Below, piece after piece: positions 45,918 to 57,168 of a stretch of 64,000 nt of DNA (positions are counted from its first letter, which is position 1; every line of letters starts with the position of its first letter). The notes under the pieces are model-generated. The model was not told where the DNA came from. It worked only from the letters and a program-made list of their open reading frames with translations, and did no database searches. This stretch comes from Erythroxylum novogranatense (lineage: Eukaryota > Streptophyta > Magnoliopsida > Malpighiales > Erythroxylaceae), in the NCBI GenBank assembly GCA_029891385.1, contig CM057224.1, positions 8,060,001-8,124,000 of the forward strand, read 5' to 3'. The translations under genes were made by a program, and so were the position numbers.

Positions 45918-46138
45918 TCTGAAATCAAAATCTGGTAAGTCGTGAAAAGATTTTAAAGAGAAAGATAATAACTTGAATAAGTTTTAAGATACTAATAAGT
46001 GTATAACAGATGATTGCATGAATGATAGCTATAATAAATAAAATAATAAGAAGTATGATTTGATAAAATATATGCATGACTTGTATGCTTGAATTACTTA
46101 TTGTGACAATAAGTTAACCATAATCACTCTAACCTTTT

Positions 46139-46540
46139 CGATATAAAGGTTTGATTCCATCTCTTGTCAACACGTGTTTCGGTAGCAAAGTGGTATCGAG
46201 CGTCCGGTATGGGCACGGGTCGCCCCACGTCTCGAGTTGAGTTGAAGACATCCACCGCTTCCGATCCAGCGTATGAAAATAACGCGAGCGTGGTGGGTAT
46301 AAAGGTTTGATTCCGCCCTCATCAACACGTGTTTTTCGTAGCAAAGGTATAAAAGTTTGATTCCGCCCTACTGTCAACACGTGTTTTCAGTAGCAAAGTG
46401 GTATCAGAGCGTCCAGGTATGGGCCTGGGCTGCCCCCACGTCTCGAGTTCGAGTTGCAGCACATCCACTGCTTCCGATCCAGCGTATGAAAAATAACGCA
46501 GCGAAGCGTGGTGGGTATAAAACGTGGGCTGCCCCCACGT
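46139..46540. repeat. Tandem 165-bp repeat block with CACGTG palindromes and TGGTATCAGAGC
   Basis: Two full units (about 46145-46305 and 46346-46515) and one partial unit (about 46306-46345). Each starts TATAAA(G/A)GTTTGATTCC, then AACACGTGTT, then GTAGCAAAGTGGTATC(A)GAGC, a CCCACGTCTCGAGTT segment, and GCTTCCGATCCAGCGTATG. The end has ACGCAGCGAAGCGTGGTGGG, close to the D-arm side of plant initiator tRNA-Met. A hairpin AAAACGTGGGC/GCCCCCACGTTTT closes the block at 46518-46542. It lies between the viral end and the resumed left arm. It could be a tRNA-related SINE or rearranged retroelement leader; unresolved. Confidence 0.7.
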
Positions 46541-46900
46541 TTTGAATAATAATAGATACAAATTATATAATAATAATAATTACACATAATAAGATAATAA
46601 TAGTAATAATATTATTATTATAATTTTATTATTAAATAACATTATTCAAATAACACTAATTATTATTCTAATTAATAAATAAAATTAATTATCATAAGAA
46701 TAACTGAATAATAATAATAATAATATAAAATTAAGAAACATAAGAATAACTTAGTCATAATAAAAGAATAATAATAATAATAATAACAATAAATAAATAA
46801 ATAAAATTATAATAAGGATAATAATAATTATTATTATACATAATAGTAATCAATTTGAATTTCTTGTAATAATAAATTTGAATTATAATAAATACAAATC

Positions 46901-46959
<59 letters not shown>

Positions 46960-47517
46960 TTTAACAATAAAATTATTAATTATTATTATTATTATTATTT
47001 AATGCGACCTATTATAATAATTTATTATAATATATATTATTTATTTAAATAATAAATAATATTTAATAATATTATAAATTATTAAATAACATTATCTAAT
47101 AAACTATTAGAATAATTAAAATATATTTATTATTATAATTATAATATAATAATAATTATTATTATTATTATTTTTATAATTATAATCATCATCATCATTA
47201 TTATTATTATTATTATTATTATTAAATTCCTTTCGATATTTCAATTATGTTGATTATTATTTTGTTATATTAATTATGATTACTATTACTATGATCTTTA
47301 TTATTATTAATATTATTTATATAATTATAATGAATTTGATATTATGATCCTTATTAAAAGTAATAATAATAATTAATTTTATAAATATTGTTGAATAAAT
47401 TTAATAATAATATTTAACAGTAAATTACTAATAATAATAATAAATAAATACACTTTATAATAATAAGGAATTTCATAATGTTATGAATAATACTAAACAT
47501 TTTAATAATATTATTAC

Positions 47518-47571
<54 letters not shown>

Positions 47572-47697
47572 CCTTTTGTATGATTATTATTATTATTAGT
47601 AAATTCCTTTTCGATATTTCAATTATGTTGATTATTATTTGTGTAATAATAATTATGATTATTTTTATTAAAATAATCATTATAATAATCATTAAGA
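46540..47697 (+). repeat. Left inverted arm, inner part
   Basis: It resumes at TTTTGAATAATAATAGATAC, repeating the last 320 bp of the outer left arm, then continues through (AAT)n, (ATC)n and two copies of the 'attccttttcgatatttcaa' core (47224 and 47612) to about 47697. It matches the right arm in reverse down to about 58570. Confidence 0.85.
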
Positions 47698-48253
47698 AGA
47701 GCAGAACCCAAGACCCGTTGGTCATCGTTGGTAGCCCCAGTTGACGACCTCTAGCCTAGTCTAGTCTCCTCCAAGATGTTTGTCATTTACAACGTTTATG
47801 TCTCTTCACCTTACCTTTCAATATTGGAAGATTGCCCTTTACGCCTTCTCTCGAGTCCTTATTATGGAGCGGATCTTACGGTCTACTTTTGTGGACTAAT
47901 TTTGTGTCATTTGTATATGATCTATCTATTTATATAGGAATTACAAAATAGATGGATCAATCCATAAAAATGGACCAAAGAATCGGCGTACCTTATTTTG
48001 GATGAAATTTTGGAAGAAGAAAAGATGAGAGGTCATTTCATCTTGACATTTGTGCCCTTTCTCTTAGTTATACGAGCTGTCTTTTAAGAACATACTTTTG
48101 TTTTGTATGAGCGATGTTCCTCCTATAATAATATTCATGAAATACATTTAAACAATTTCGTGATTCTCTATGTAACATATTCGTTATCCAATTTGTACCA
48201 ATTTAATGCAAGTAATCATAGCATTTATAAATCAAAAAATTACTTTCAGTATT
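47698..48253. other. Unassigned central segment of the foldback element
   Basis: 556 bp of non-repetitive DNA between the left arm and the Gypsy LTR, without a convincing ORF. The minus strand has a CTATATAAATAGATAG TATA-like box near 47920. It could be the original loop of the element or a fragment of another LTR. It has no counterpart on the right side. Confidence 0.5.
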
Positions 48254-48666
48254 TGGTTGGGTCGGCAATATTGGGCCTGAGTCCAACATTACGGGCCGAT
48301 CGATCGATCACGCACCCATGGCTTAATTTGGGTCTAATCCACAAAACCAGCCCGTCGGCATGAGAAAACCTCCCACGCACGCGACGTGAGAAAGGTAAGG
48401 ACCTAAAACCTAGCAGGAAATCATATATAAGGTTTGATTCTCTCATTATCAAGGTACGTAACTCATAACCTAGAGATTCCTCTGATTCGATCAATCCCAC
48501 CTTCACCAAAAACCTTACTTGAGCGTCGGAGGGGTTACTCGGGACATCACCCCCGACGTGCCTTCCATTGTTTTGCAGGTACATTCGCGTAGCTTGGATC
48601 ACAGGAAGTTGCCAACCGATGGAGCCAAACGGCAACGCACCATTCGGCCAGAATCCGGCTGAACCA
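48254..48666 (+). repeat. 5' LTR of the Tat-type element
   Basis: TGGTTGGG...GGCTGAACCA, followed by the primer-binding site at 48668-48685. It aligns with 57980-58388 at most positions, the main differences being short indels near 48375 and 58104. Confidence 0.88.
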
Positions 48667-48738
48667 ATTGGCGCCCACCGTGGGGCCCGACTTCCGGGAA
48701 CCACGTCTAGAACCACGCAGATAAGTCAGGCGGCGGCA

Positions 48739-49872
48739 ATGAATGACGACATAGCCGTCGTTGCGGCTCTGGAGATGCAGCGTATCGGTTTGCAGTTACC
48801 TGCAATTCTGCGGCCTGCACCACACATCTCCCGCACGGAGTCTTCCAATCCAAACGATCAACTACAGCCTCAAGCTTTGGAGCAAGAAGAGCGAGCATGG
48901 TAGTGGAAGATAACGTTGCGCACCACGCAACCTCGAATCTCCGGCACCAGGTGGCGCAGATCCTCCTCCGCCCACACACGCTGCCCTGAGCCGGAAACAG
49001 ATAGAAGAGGCAGCTGAGTTGGTGATTCGCCAGATACTGCAGTCGCAACCAGCACAACAGCCGCCGTCCGTGCGGCCAGCCGCACGACAATTCAGCCTAA
49101 CAACCGATCACCGCCCGTATGAAGCCCTAGAAAAAATCGCGGATGATCGGACTCACGTGGCTACGAGCTTCCGTTCGGATCGCCCGACGGCGCAATATAA
49201 CTCTCCCTTCACTCCGGACATTTTGGATAGCCTCCCAGCACCCGGCACAAAGATACCGACCCCTGAGAAATACACCGGGAAGACCGACCCTTTGGACTAC
49301 ATGCAACACTTCCAGTCCATGATGAGCCTACACTGTGTCCCGGATGCTATCCAGTGTAAGGCCTTCTGCACGGCTTTCCAAGAGGGAGCTCGGCGATGGT
49401 TCAACAGCCTACCCCCGGGTTGTATCACATGTTTCGAGGACTTCAGGTCGCTCTTCCTGAATCAATTCGCCACTAGTAAGCGACCGCAGAAGACGGCTTT
49501 GGAGGTGATGCAACTCACCCAAGGAAGGAATGAGAGTTTGCGGGAGTTCATCACTCGGTTCAACAACGAGGCGGTCGAGGTACCCGATCTCACCTGCTCG
49601 TCTATGCTAGCCGCACTCATGAGCAATACGAGGGACGAGGAGTTCAAGAAGTCGTTAGCCCTCGATCAACCTCGCTCGGTTCAGGAAATAAGAAGCCGAG
49701 CGGATAGGTATATTCAGCTTGAAGAAGTGCTGAAAAACACGAGATGTCGGACGGAAGATCGCCCGCCGAACGACAGGGCGGGCAACCCGCACAAGCGGCA
49801 AAAAAGCCAGTCGAACTGGAAAAGGCCGACCGATCGACAGGGATATCGCCAGAGTTCACCCGCTAAACAGGT
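48739..49872 (+). pseudogene. Gag of the Tat-type element
   Basis: It begins at ATG 48739 (MNDDIAVVAALEMQ), has a stop at 48901 and a frame change, then runs open from about 49010 to 49882. The gag core includes FTPDILDSLPAPGTKIPTPE, YTGKTDPLDYMQHFQS, ARRWFNSLPPGCITCFEDF and SLREFITRFNNEAVEV. The frame shifts near 49870, where it should run on into the knuckle and protease. Gag forms the particle. Confidence 0.85.
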
Positions 49873-52361
49873 CGTATGCTGAAGTACTAGCGGCCGTTAG
49901 AGCGGATGGGGAAACTATCAAAGAACCCGAAAGAATGAAGACCCCGTACAAGGACAGGAACCCCAATTTATTTTGCCGTTTCCACAGAGAGGTCGGTCAT
50001 GATACGGAAAACTGCTGGCGGTTGAAAAAAGAGATTGAGCTCCTCATTCAAAAGGGGAGGTTAGGCCGATTCGTGAAACACGAACGAAACACCGAGCGCA
50101 GGACCGGGCGGTCGGACAACAGGCGCTCACCCCCGAGACAGAACGACAGGAATGATGGGGGTAGGCAGAGCACGAATACAGATAACCGTCGAGAAAACAG
50201 AGGGCGATCGAGGGAAAGGAACGACGGAAATGCCGAACAGCAAGATGACCGACCGACCGGGGTTATTAACACGATATTTGGCGGAAATGCAGCAGGGGGA
50301 TCCACCGTTAAAGGCCGAAAACGATACGCCAAACAGGTCGGCGACGACACTCCCATCAAAAAACCAAAGGAGAACGACGGAGTGATCTCTTTCAATGAGT
50401 CGAACCTAAACGGGGTACATTGCCCTCACGACGACGCCCTCGTCGTAAATCTCAACATGGATGGTTACGAGGTGAAGCGGGTGATGATTGACACGGGCAG
50501 TTCGGTCGACTTGCTATACTATGAAGCCTTCAAGCAAATGAGGGTACCCGAAGAGCGGCTATTACCTACAGACGGCCCCATCAAAGGAATAACCGGGGCG
50601 TCAGCATACCCGTTCGCCCGGGTCTACCTGAAAGTGAAGTTTGGACAGAAGCCATGCCAGATAGAGAGGGACGTGGAGTTCCTAGTCGTAAAGTTCCAAG
50701 GGGCATACAATGCAATAATTGGGAGAGCTACTCAAAACGCCCTCAGGTCGGTAGTCTCCACATACTACCAGGCTATGAAGTTCCCGACGCCCCACGGAAC
50801 TGGAGTCGTCAGGGGTCAGCAGAAAATCGCCCGGGAATGTTACTTGGCAGAAACCAAGACCCTAGAAGGGGCGGTAGTGCTGACGAGCTCTCTTGACGTG
50901 AGAGCCGACGAAGAGACGGACAGGATGAATCCAGTGGAAGAGACGCAACGGGTCGTACTGGTTGAAGCCGACCCCTCCAAGTTTACAAATCTAGGTTCTG
51001 AGCTACAGAAGAACCTAGCTAGAGAAATCACCAATTGTTTGGTGGAAAACAGATCAATTTTCGCTTGGATACCGAGCGACATGCCCGGCATTTCTCGGAC
51101 AGTTGCATGTCACTCCCTCGGCATTCGGCATGACTGCAAGCCGATCAGACAGAAGAAGCGATGGCATAGTAAGGAGCGCCAGGGGGTGATCGAGAAGGAA
51201 GTACAAAAGTTGCTTGAAGCGGGGTTCATAAGAGAAGTCAAATACCCCGAATGGCTCGCTAACGTGGTCTTAGTAAAAAAGAAAAACGGGAAATGGAGGA
51301 TGTGTATAGACTTCACTGATCTGAACAAAGCATGTCCAAAAGACAGCTTCCCATTGCCGAAGATCGATCAGTTAGTAGATTCCACCTCAGGACACGAACT
51401 GCTCAGCTTCCTGGACGCCTTCTCGGGCTATCATCAAATCCAGATGATGAGTCTAGAAGACGAAGAAAAGACCGCCTTCATAACCGACCAAGGCACATAC
51501 TGCTACCAAGTAATGCCCTTCGGCTTGAAGAACGCGGGAGCGACCTACCAACGACTCGTCATGGAAGTCTTTAAAAAACAGATCGGTCGGTCGGTCGAAG
51601 CATACGTGGATGATATGGTGGTGAAAAGTAAGACGGCCGAGGAGCATGTGGAAGATCTCAAGGAAGTCTTCCAGACCCTGAATAAATTTCAGATGAAGTT
51701 AAACCCAGAAAAATGCGTGTTCGGGGTGGCATCCGGAAAATTCCTGGGGTTTATGATTACTCAGCGGGGAATCGAAGCTAATCCAGAAAAGATTGAAGCC
51801 ATCATACAGATGCCTTCGCCACAATGTTTGAAGGATGTTCAGATATTGGCCGGTCGGATAGTCTCGCTGAGCAGGTTCATTTCCAGATTGGGGGATAAGT
51901 GCCTTCCATTTTTCAAAGTGTTGAGGAAAGCGAATGTGACTCAATTCCGATGGCCAGACGAGTGCGAACAAGCTTTCCAGCACTTGAAGCAGTACTTATC
52001 TAGACCACCTGTTCTGCAAAGCCCGGCAGAAGGGGAGACCCTGATTTTATATTTGGCGGTCACGGAAGGGTCGATCAGCGCGGTACTTATCCGATCGGAA
52101 GGAGGCGAGCAACACCCCGTCTACTACGTTAGCAAAGTGTTGACCGGGCCAGAAACGCGATACGCGCCCATAGAGAAGCTAGCACTCTCTTTGATAATGG
52201 CAGCCAGAAAGCTAAGACCTTACTTCCAAAGTCATACCGTCGAGGTATGGGTGATCAACCCTCAGCAAAGTGCCTCCAAAAGCCGAAACCTCGTGTCGGT
52301 GATAAAGTGGGCGGTAGAAGCTGGAGAGTTCGATATTCAATACAAGCCCGTCGACCATTAA
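49873..52361 (+). pseudogene. Protease, reverse transcriptase and RNase H of the Tat-type element
   Basis: An open frame of over 800 codons. Order: zinc-knuckle-like FCRFHREVGHDTENC (about 49970), a basic Arg/Asn/Asp linker, retropepsin VMIDTGSSVDLLYYEAF (about 50485), RT from about 51120 with RMCIDFTDLNKACPKD, MPFGLKNAGATYQRLV and the active site AYVDDMVVKS (about 51600), then a first RNase H region (LILYLAVTEGSISAVLI...). It stops at 52361 after YKPVDH, although homology continues beyond (IGDFIAEM). Catalytic residues visible in protease and RT are intact. The stop and the gag frameshift make it defective. Confidence 0.9.
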
Positions 52362-54090
52362 AGCACAAGTATTGGCGATTTCATTGCCGAGATGAGCCAA
52401 CCGAGCTCGAAGACGAGCGGTTCATCGCCTAGAACTTGTTCGTTTGACGGTCATCAATGCTAGAAGGATGCGGGAGCGGGGTAGTGCTAATCAGCCCGCA
52501 TACGGAAGAAAAGTGGAATACGCCCTTGGCTAGAATTCAAGGCCTCCAATAACGAGGTGAGTACGAGGCTTTGATAGTGGCCTCCAATTAGTCCAGAAAT
52601 GAAAGTGAAGCATTTGAAGATATATAGCGACGACCAAGTGGTGGTCGGCCAAGTCACCGGGAGTATGAGGCCAAGGGAACAACATGATCGAGATACCGGG
52701 TTGGTCAGGAGTTGAGCCATTTGAACAATATTCGATCAACGAGAATAGAACGAGCTCGAGCGCTAAAGCGGATCGCTCTCAAAATGGCTTCCACCGTGAT
52801 GCCATAAACAATATTACGTCGAACGACTAGATCAGCCTAGTATCCAGAAGGCCGAAGAAGCTCTCAATGCAAGTACCCAGCTGTCAAGCTGGACAGAACC
52901 GATCATGCAGTACCTTTTGGAAGGAAGGCAACCGGAAGATGCGTCAGAAGCCAAAAAGTTAAGGGTAAAGGCAGCCGAATACACGGTTGTCAATGGTTCG
53001 CTATATAAGCGATCTTACGACTGGCCGCTCCTTCGATGCCTGAATAAAGAAGAAGCCGAGCAGGCAATGGCTGAAGTCCACGAAGGAATGTGAGGAAATC
53101 ATGTAGGAGGCAGAATGCTGGCCCACCGATTGGTCAGACAAGGCTACTACTGGCCGACGATGAGAAGAGACTGTCAAGAAAAGGTCGACCGATGCGAGGC
53201 CTGCCAGAGAAACAGCAGCCTATCTCACCAGCCGACCGAGAGGATGAAAATTGTAAGTCATCCTATCCCTTTCGCCCAATGGGGCATGGATATACTGGGG
53301 TCTTTCCCTCTCGGTCCCGGACAAAAGAAATTCTTGATAGTTGCGGTGGAGTATTTCACTAAGTGGGTAGAAGCAGAATCTGTCGCCACAATCACCGAGG
53401 GGAAGGTTGAAAGCTTTGTAAAGAAGAATACACTTTGTCGCTTCGGGATGCCCATGGTATTAATTACAGATAATGGCGGCGGTTTGACAACGACGAGTTC
53501 GAGACTTCGTGACCGATTGAAGATCAAGCTACGGTGACTTCAATAGCCACCGCAAAGCAACGGTCTTGCGGAGAACACTAATAAAAGATCATGAATGCCC
53601 TCGAAGCGTCGGATGGTCGAAAGACTTGGGTGGAAGAAGTAGGCGAGGTTTTGTGGGCATATAGAACCACACCGAACAGAGCCACGGGAAACACCGTTCA
53701 GATGACCTTTGAGCGAAGCCCTAGTTCGAGAGAGGCGGCGTTGCATAATCAAAGGGTGTCGGGTTATGATGAAGAGCGATGATGAAGCCCGCAGAGCGAA
53801 CTCGTTCTCCTCGGCGAGGATAGAAAGGCATTGCTCGTTCAGAGGCCATCGCAAAAGCGACCAAGTTCTACAACCGGAGGGTCAAGACAAGCAATGTAAA
53901 ATAGGAGGTTACGCCCTACGGAAGCCGAGGCAGGTGGGAAGCATCCGGAAAGCTCGGGCTGGCATGGGAAGGACCTTACCGAGTAATCAAGCAAGTCGGG
54001 CATGGTTCTTACGTCCTCGGTGATGAAAAGGGAAGATTCTACCAAGGCCTTGGAACTCGCGAGAATTTGAAGGCGTCTACCAAGAGCTAA
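52362..54090 (+). pseudogene. Integrase and second RNase H region of the Tat-type element, decayed
   Basis: After the stop, RNase H-like pieces run to about 52900. Integrase begins near 52905 with the HHCC region (EVHEGM, a stop where Cys is expected, then GNHVGGRMLAHRLVRQGYYW, CEACQRN). The core shows WGMDILGSFPLG and LITDNGGG, with the first two catalytic Asp present. Frame breaks near 53480-53600 follow. The C-terminal part reads GEVLWAYRTTPNRATG. Integrase would join cDNA to host DNA; this copy cannot. Confidence 0.85.
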
Positions 54091-54279
54091 GTTTTATTTG
54101 TAGCCAATCTTTCCTTATTATTACTTTTGTATACGTGTGGGTACCTTTTTCTGTCCCTACCGACAGAGTTTTTAACGCCCACGCCTCGTTTATCATTAAT
54201 AAAGGGTGTTCAAGTTTCTCGGCAATGAAGAGCTCCATTGTGGCAAAGATTAAAAATCAAATTAACCATCGCTCGGCAT

Positions 54280-54640
54280 TTTCTACAGATCGACTTCGAT
54301 TGGTCGGGTCGCCAGGACAAGATCCCTAGGGCCTTGCTCGGTATCTCCTTAGATCGACTTGGCCGGTCGGTCGCCAGACAAGATCCAGGGCCTTGCTCGG
54401 TATCTCCTTAGATCGACTCGATCGGTCGGGTCGCCAGACAAGATCCCAGGGCCTTGCTCGGTATCTCCTTAGATCGACTTCGATCGGTCGGGTCACCAGA
54501 CAAGATCCACAGGGCCTTGCTCGACATCTCCGTAGATCGACTTGATCGGTCGGTCGCCAGACAAGATCCACGGGCTTTGCTCGGTGAGCATTCTCAATAG
54601 GTCGACCTCGGTTGATCGGTCGCCAAGACAAGATCCTTGG
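54280..54640. repeat. Tandem repeats of about 62-65 bp in the 3' region
   Basis: Five to six units of 'agatcgacttcgatcggtcg' + 'ggtcgccagacaagatcc' + 'cagggccttgctcggtatct'. Later units are more diverged. Their minus-strand ORF (54326-54856) is an artefact of the repeat. Tat-group elements often carry such arrays next to their antisense gene. Confidence 0.88.
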
Positions 54641-54959
54641 GACCTCGTTTTCAACCCGACCGCGACTCGGCCTCAATACCGATCGACCGTGCGTAACACT
54701 CGAGCCTACTACGCATCCGAAGCAAAGAACAAACACAGCAATCGACTTTGAAAAATAGCGAGAAGATGAAATACAAAACAAAGGTTCAATCGCGATCAAT
54801 TCGTCACGCCACAAGCCCGACCAGGTGAGCTCCTCGGCTGCAAACGATTTTATCAAGCTAGAAACGAGACCACTACGAACGAAAACGAAGAGCCAAAAAC
54901 ATGGGTAGTAAGTTCAAAGAAAAGAATTTTATTTCTGCAATTTGGTCCTGGTCACAAGC

Positions 54960-57168
54960 CCGACCAGGTGAGCTTCAAGTGTTTGCCGGGGGAGAAGGTG
55001 TGTATCCGGGAGAATACTCGGAAGCGGATGGATGCCCAGAAGTCTCCAAAGGGAGAGGAGCAGGACCCGTGGAAGCACCCGGCAGAGAACCTTCATTAGG
55101 AAGACCCTCCTCAGAGGGCAACTCAAGGGGAACCGGAGGAAACAGTAGCCGAGGAGCAACTGAAGGAACATCCTCATAAGGGGATCCCTCCTCTTCGGAA
55201 CTGAGGTCTAGCTCCTCATCCGGAGCGTCTCTCAGCTCCCCCTCGACCTGCTTCGCCATCTCCTCCAAAGAAAGTCCAAAACTTGAGAATAAGCGGCCCG
55301 GCATAATCTTCGAACGAGGGGCACGCCGACCCCTCAGGAGTATAAAGCTCGTGACCCCTCCTCAGCACCCTGAGGACCATGTCGCAGGCAAGCTCCAAAC
55401 TCTCCTCGTACAAGAACCTCGTCTTCCATCGTTTGATGGCCTCGATCTGTTGCTTCCGCACAGACTGGCGCACCTCTGCCAAGGTTTTCTCGGCCCTGTC
55501 CCTGTCCACCATTGCGGAACGGCAATCTATGTGGAGCTGTTTATTAAGCTCCCGCTCCATTCTAACAGTTCCCCTCCACTCGACGACCTCTCTCTCCCTC
55601 TCCATCCGCTCGATCTCCCTCTCTTTCTTCTCCACTTCTCTCTCTTTCTGCCTCGCCAATCGAGCCAACAAAGACCTCTTCTCCTCCTCCAAGGATGCAT
55701 TTTGAGCTTGGAGGAAGTCTTTCCCCTCCTCTACCTCCAACAGCCTGTCCTTCGAGGTCTTCGTTTGCTCATGCAGATCCTGGACTTCTTGGTCTAGCGT
55801 CTCCAAATGCTGCAGCACGGCGAGGGACATTGTCGCCGTTCGCACACCAAGACGAACAAGCTGAGATCCCAAATTCAAGGCGCTCTTCTTTTCCATCATC
55901 TCCTCGTCCACGGGGAGGACAATCCCCTCGGCAAGATACCGGGATACTTGAGGTCACCGGCGTGGCATCCTTAGCAAGCTTAAGGACGGACTCCCATTGC
56001 CCATGGTTCGCAGCCCGCACCTTCCCCTTGCCCTTCTCGCTCCTCTCCAGATCGCCCAGCCGGACCAACCTCTTCCTCTTAAGAGGAGGCGGAGCCTCCT
56101 CCTCTTCCTCCCCTGCCGAAACAGCCTGACCCGCGTCAACTGGGACGAGAGGTAATGACGCCGAGGCGTCGGGAAGGTCCCCGGCAGATGAAACATCCAT
56201 CGGCTGTATCGAGGGGGGCAGCCCCTCAGACAAAGCAGCGTCCCCACCAGTCTCTCTATCTTTCCTTTTCTTCTGCGCAGACTGCTTTTTTAACTTGGCG
56301 GCTCGGGCACGATCTTCATCCACTCTCACCATGGCTGCACGATGACAAATCGAGTTAGAGAAAAAACTAACACATCAAATTCAACAATCAATACAATCAC
56401 GAGGAGTCAACCGGACGGGGCGGTTTCCCCCTTTAGCCCGCTAATCCGGCGGGGACCGACGAGAAAGGAGTGGTGAGGCTCCCGAGGATATCCCCGAATG
56501 AGCCGATCGAGTTGTATCTACCGAGCTCCTTGATACGACCAATCAACTCCCACTCCTCCCTACCGAGGGACAAGGTCGACGCGTCATTCCATTGCTCGGC
56601 TGGGGATACCTCCACGGCAAGACTCGGAGGAAGACCGGGGCTTCACGAAAAAGTACTTGACTCGCCAGGATGAAACCTTGGAGGGCGTTCTGGCCGGGCG
56701 ATACCGAGCATCCTTATACTGCAAGAAGGGAATCCGGCCCGAGCTCGGATCGTGACTCATTCTCGTGAAATGGCGCAGAACGCCGACGGAAGGTGGATGG
56801 TCGAAGCGATGGCACAAAGAAGGACAGCCCGCTTATAAACCTCCAACTGTTTGGAGGAATCGCTCGGCGACATCCAAAGATGGGTGGAGCACACCTCGTC
56901 AATGATTGGGGAATAGGGAGTCTCATCCCACCAACCGAAAAGAAGCGCGAACAAATGAAGTACCCACGGTTCTTGTGGATCCGCCGCTCTGCAAAGCCAA
57001 CCGAGGCCCCAAGGCGAAGGGATATTAAACTTAATCGCCAACCTATTCAACTCCCTACGGGTCATTGACGACGCCGTCTTGGCGGTGCCCCAACGCTCGT
57101 CTCTCTCTCTCTCTCATCAACGCCTCCTCCGCAACTCCGGCCACACTCCCAGAACTACCGTTCGACAT
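54960..57168 (-). pseudogene. Antisense accessory gene of the Tat-type element (Transposase_28-like)
   Basis: It runs on the minus strand from ATG 57168 (MSNGSSGSVAGVAEEALMRE). The frame slips in a (GA)n tract, then MTRRELNRLAIKFNIPSPWG (from 57065), HPPSVGVLRHFTRMSHDPSS and WRVKYFFVKP (56817-56650) follow in changing frames. This matches the 'putative gypsy-type transposon' domain found in plant Tat-group antisense proteins. An intron-like break ends at GTGCAG|CCATGG near 56334. A Lys-rich region (56332 on) and a long coiled coil (55911-55216) follow, then an acidic Ser/Glu/Pro tail to 54975. Function is unknown in all elements that carry it. Confidence 0.75.

Larger units (their letters stand above)
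36722..46138 (-). mobile_element. Endogenous pararetrovirus (caulimovirid-like), defective, partly redundant
   Basis: The minus strand carries caulimovirid genes in tandem order. From high to low coordinates they are small ORFs, a coiled-coil ORF, coat protein, protease, RT/RNase H, transactivator (TAV), intergenic region with promoter, then the small ORFs again, movement protein, the coiled-coil ORF again and a truncated coat-protein start. The same points recur 6.47 kb apart (45917 and 39448). Adding back the visible deletions gives about 8 kb, a normal caulimovirid genome, so this is more than one genome length of a permuted circle. Breaks: the RT core is deleted near 42050, the movement-protein region is deleted from the upstream copy near 44735, and there are frameshifts in most genes. 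Caulimovirids do not encode integrase, so integration was by host repair. Genus not determined. Confidence 0.88.

Noticed and set aside
46361..46520. A functional tRNA gene in the tandem repeat block
   Set aside because: A-box-like and tRNA-Met-like fragments are present, but they do not fold into one cloverleaf, and the primer-type 12-mer is the complement of a tRNA end.
48568..48738. Earlier start of the Tat gag inside the 5' LTR
   Set aside because: That frame crosses the LTR end and primer-binding site; ATG 48739 is the first start after the leader.
54326..54856. 176-codon minus-strand ORF with repeated VDLRRYRARP units
   Set aside because: It is an artefact of the 62-65-bp tandem repeats in the Gypsy element.
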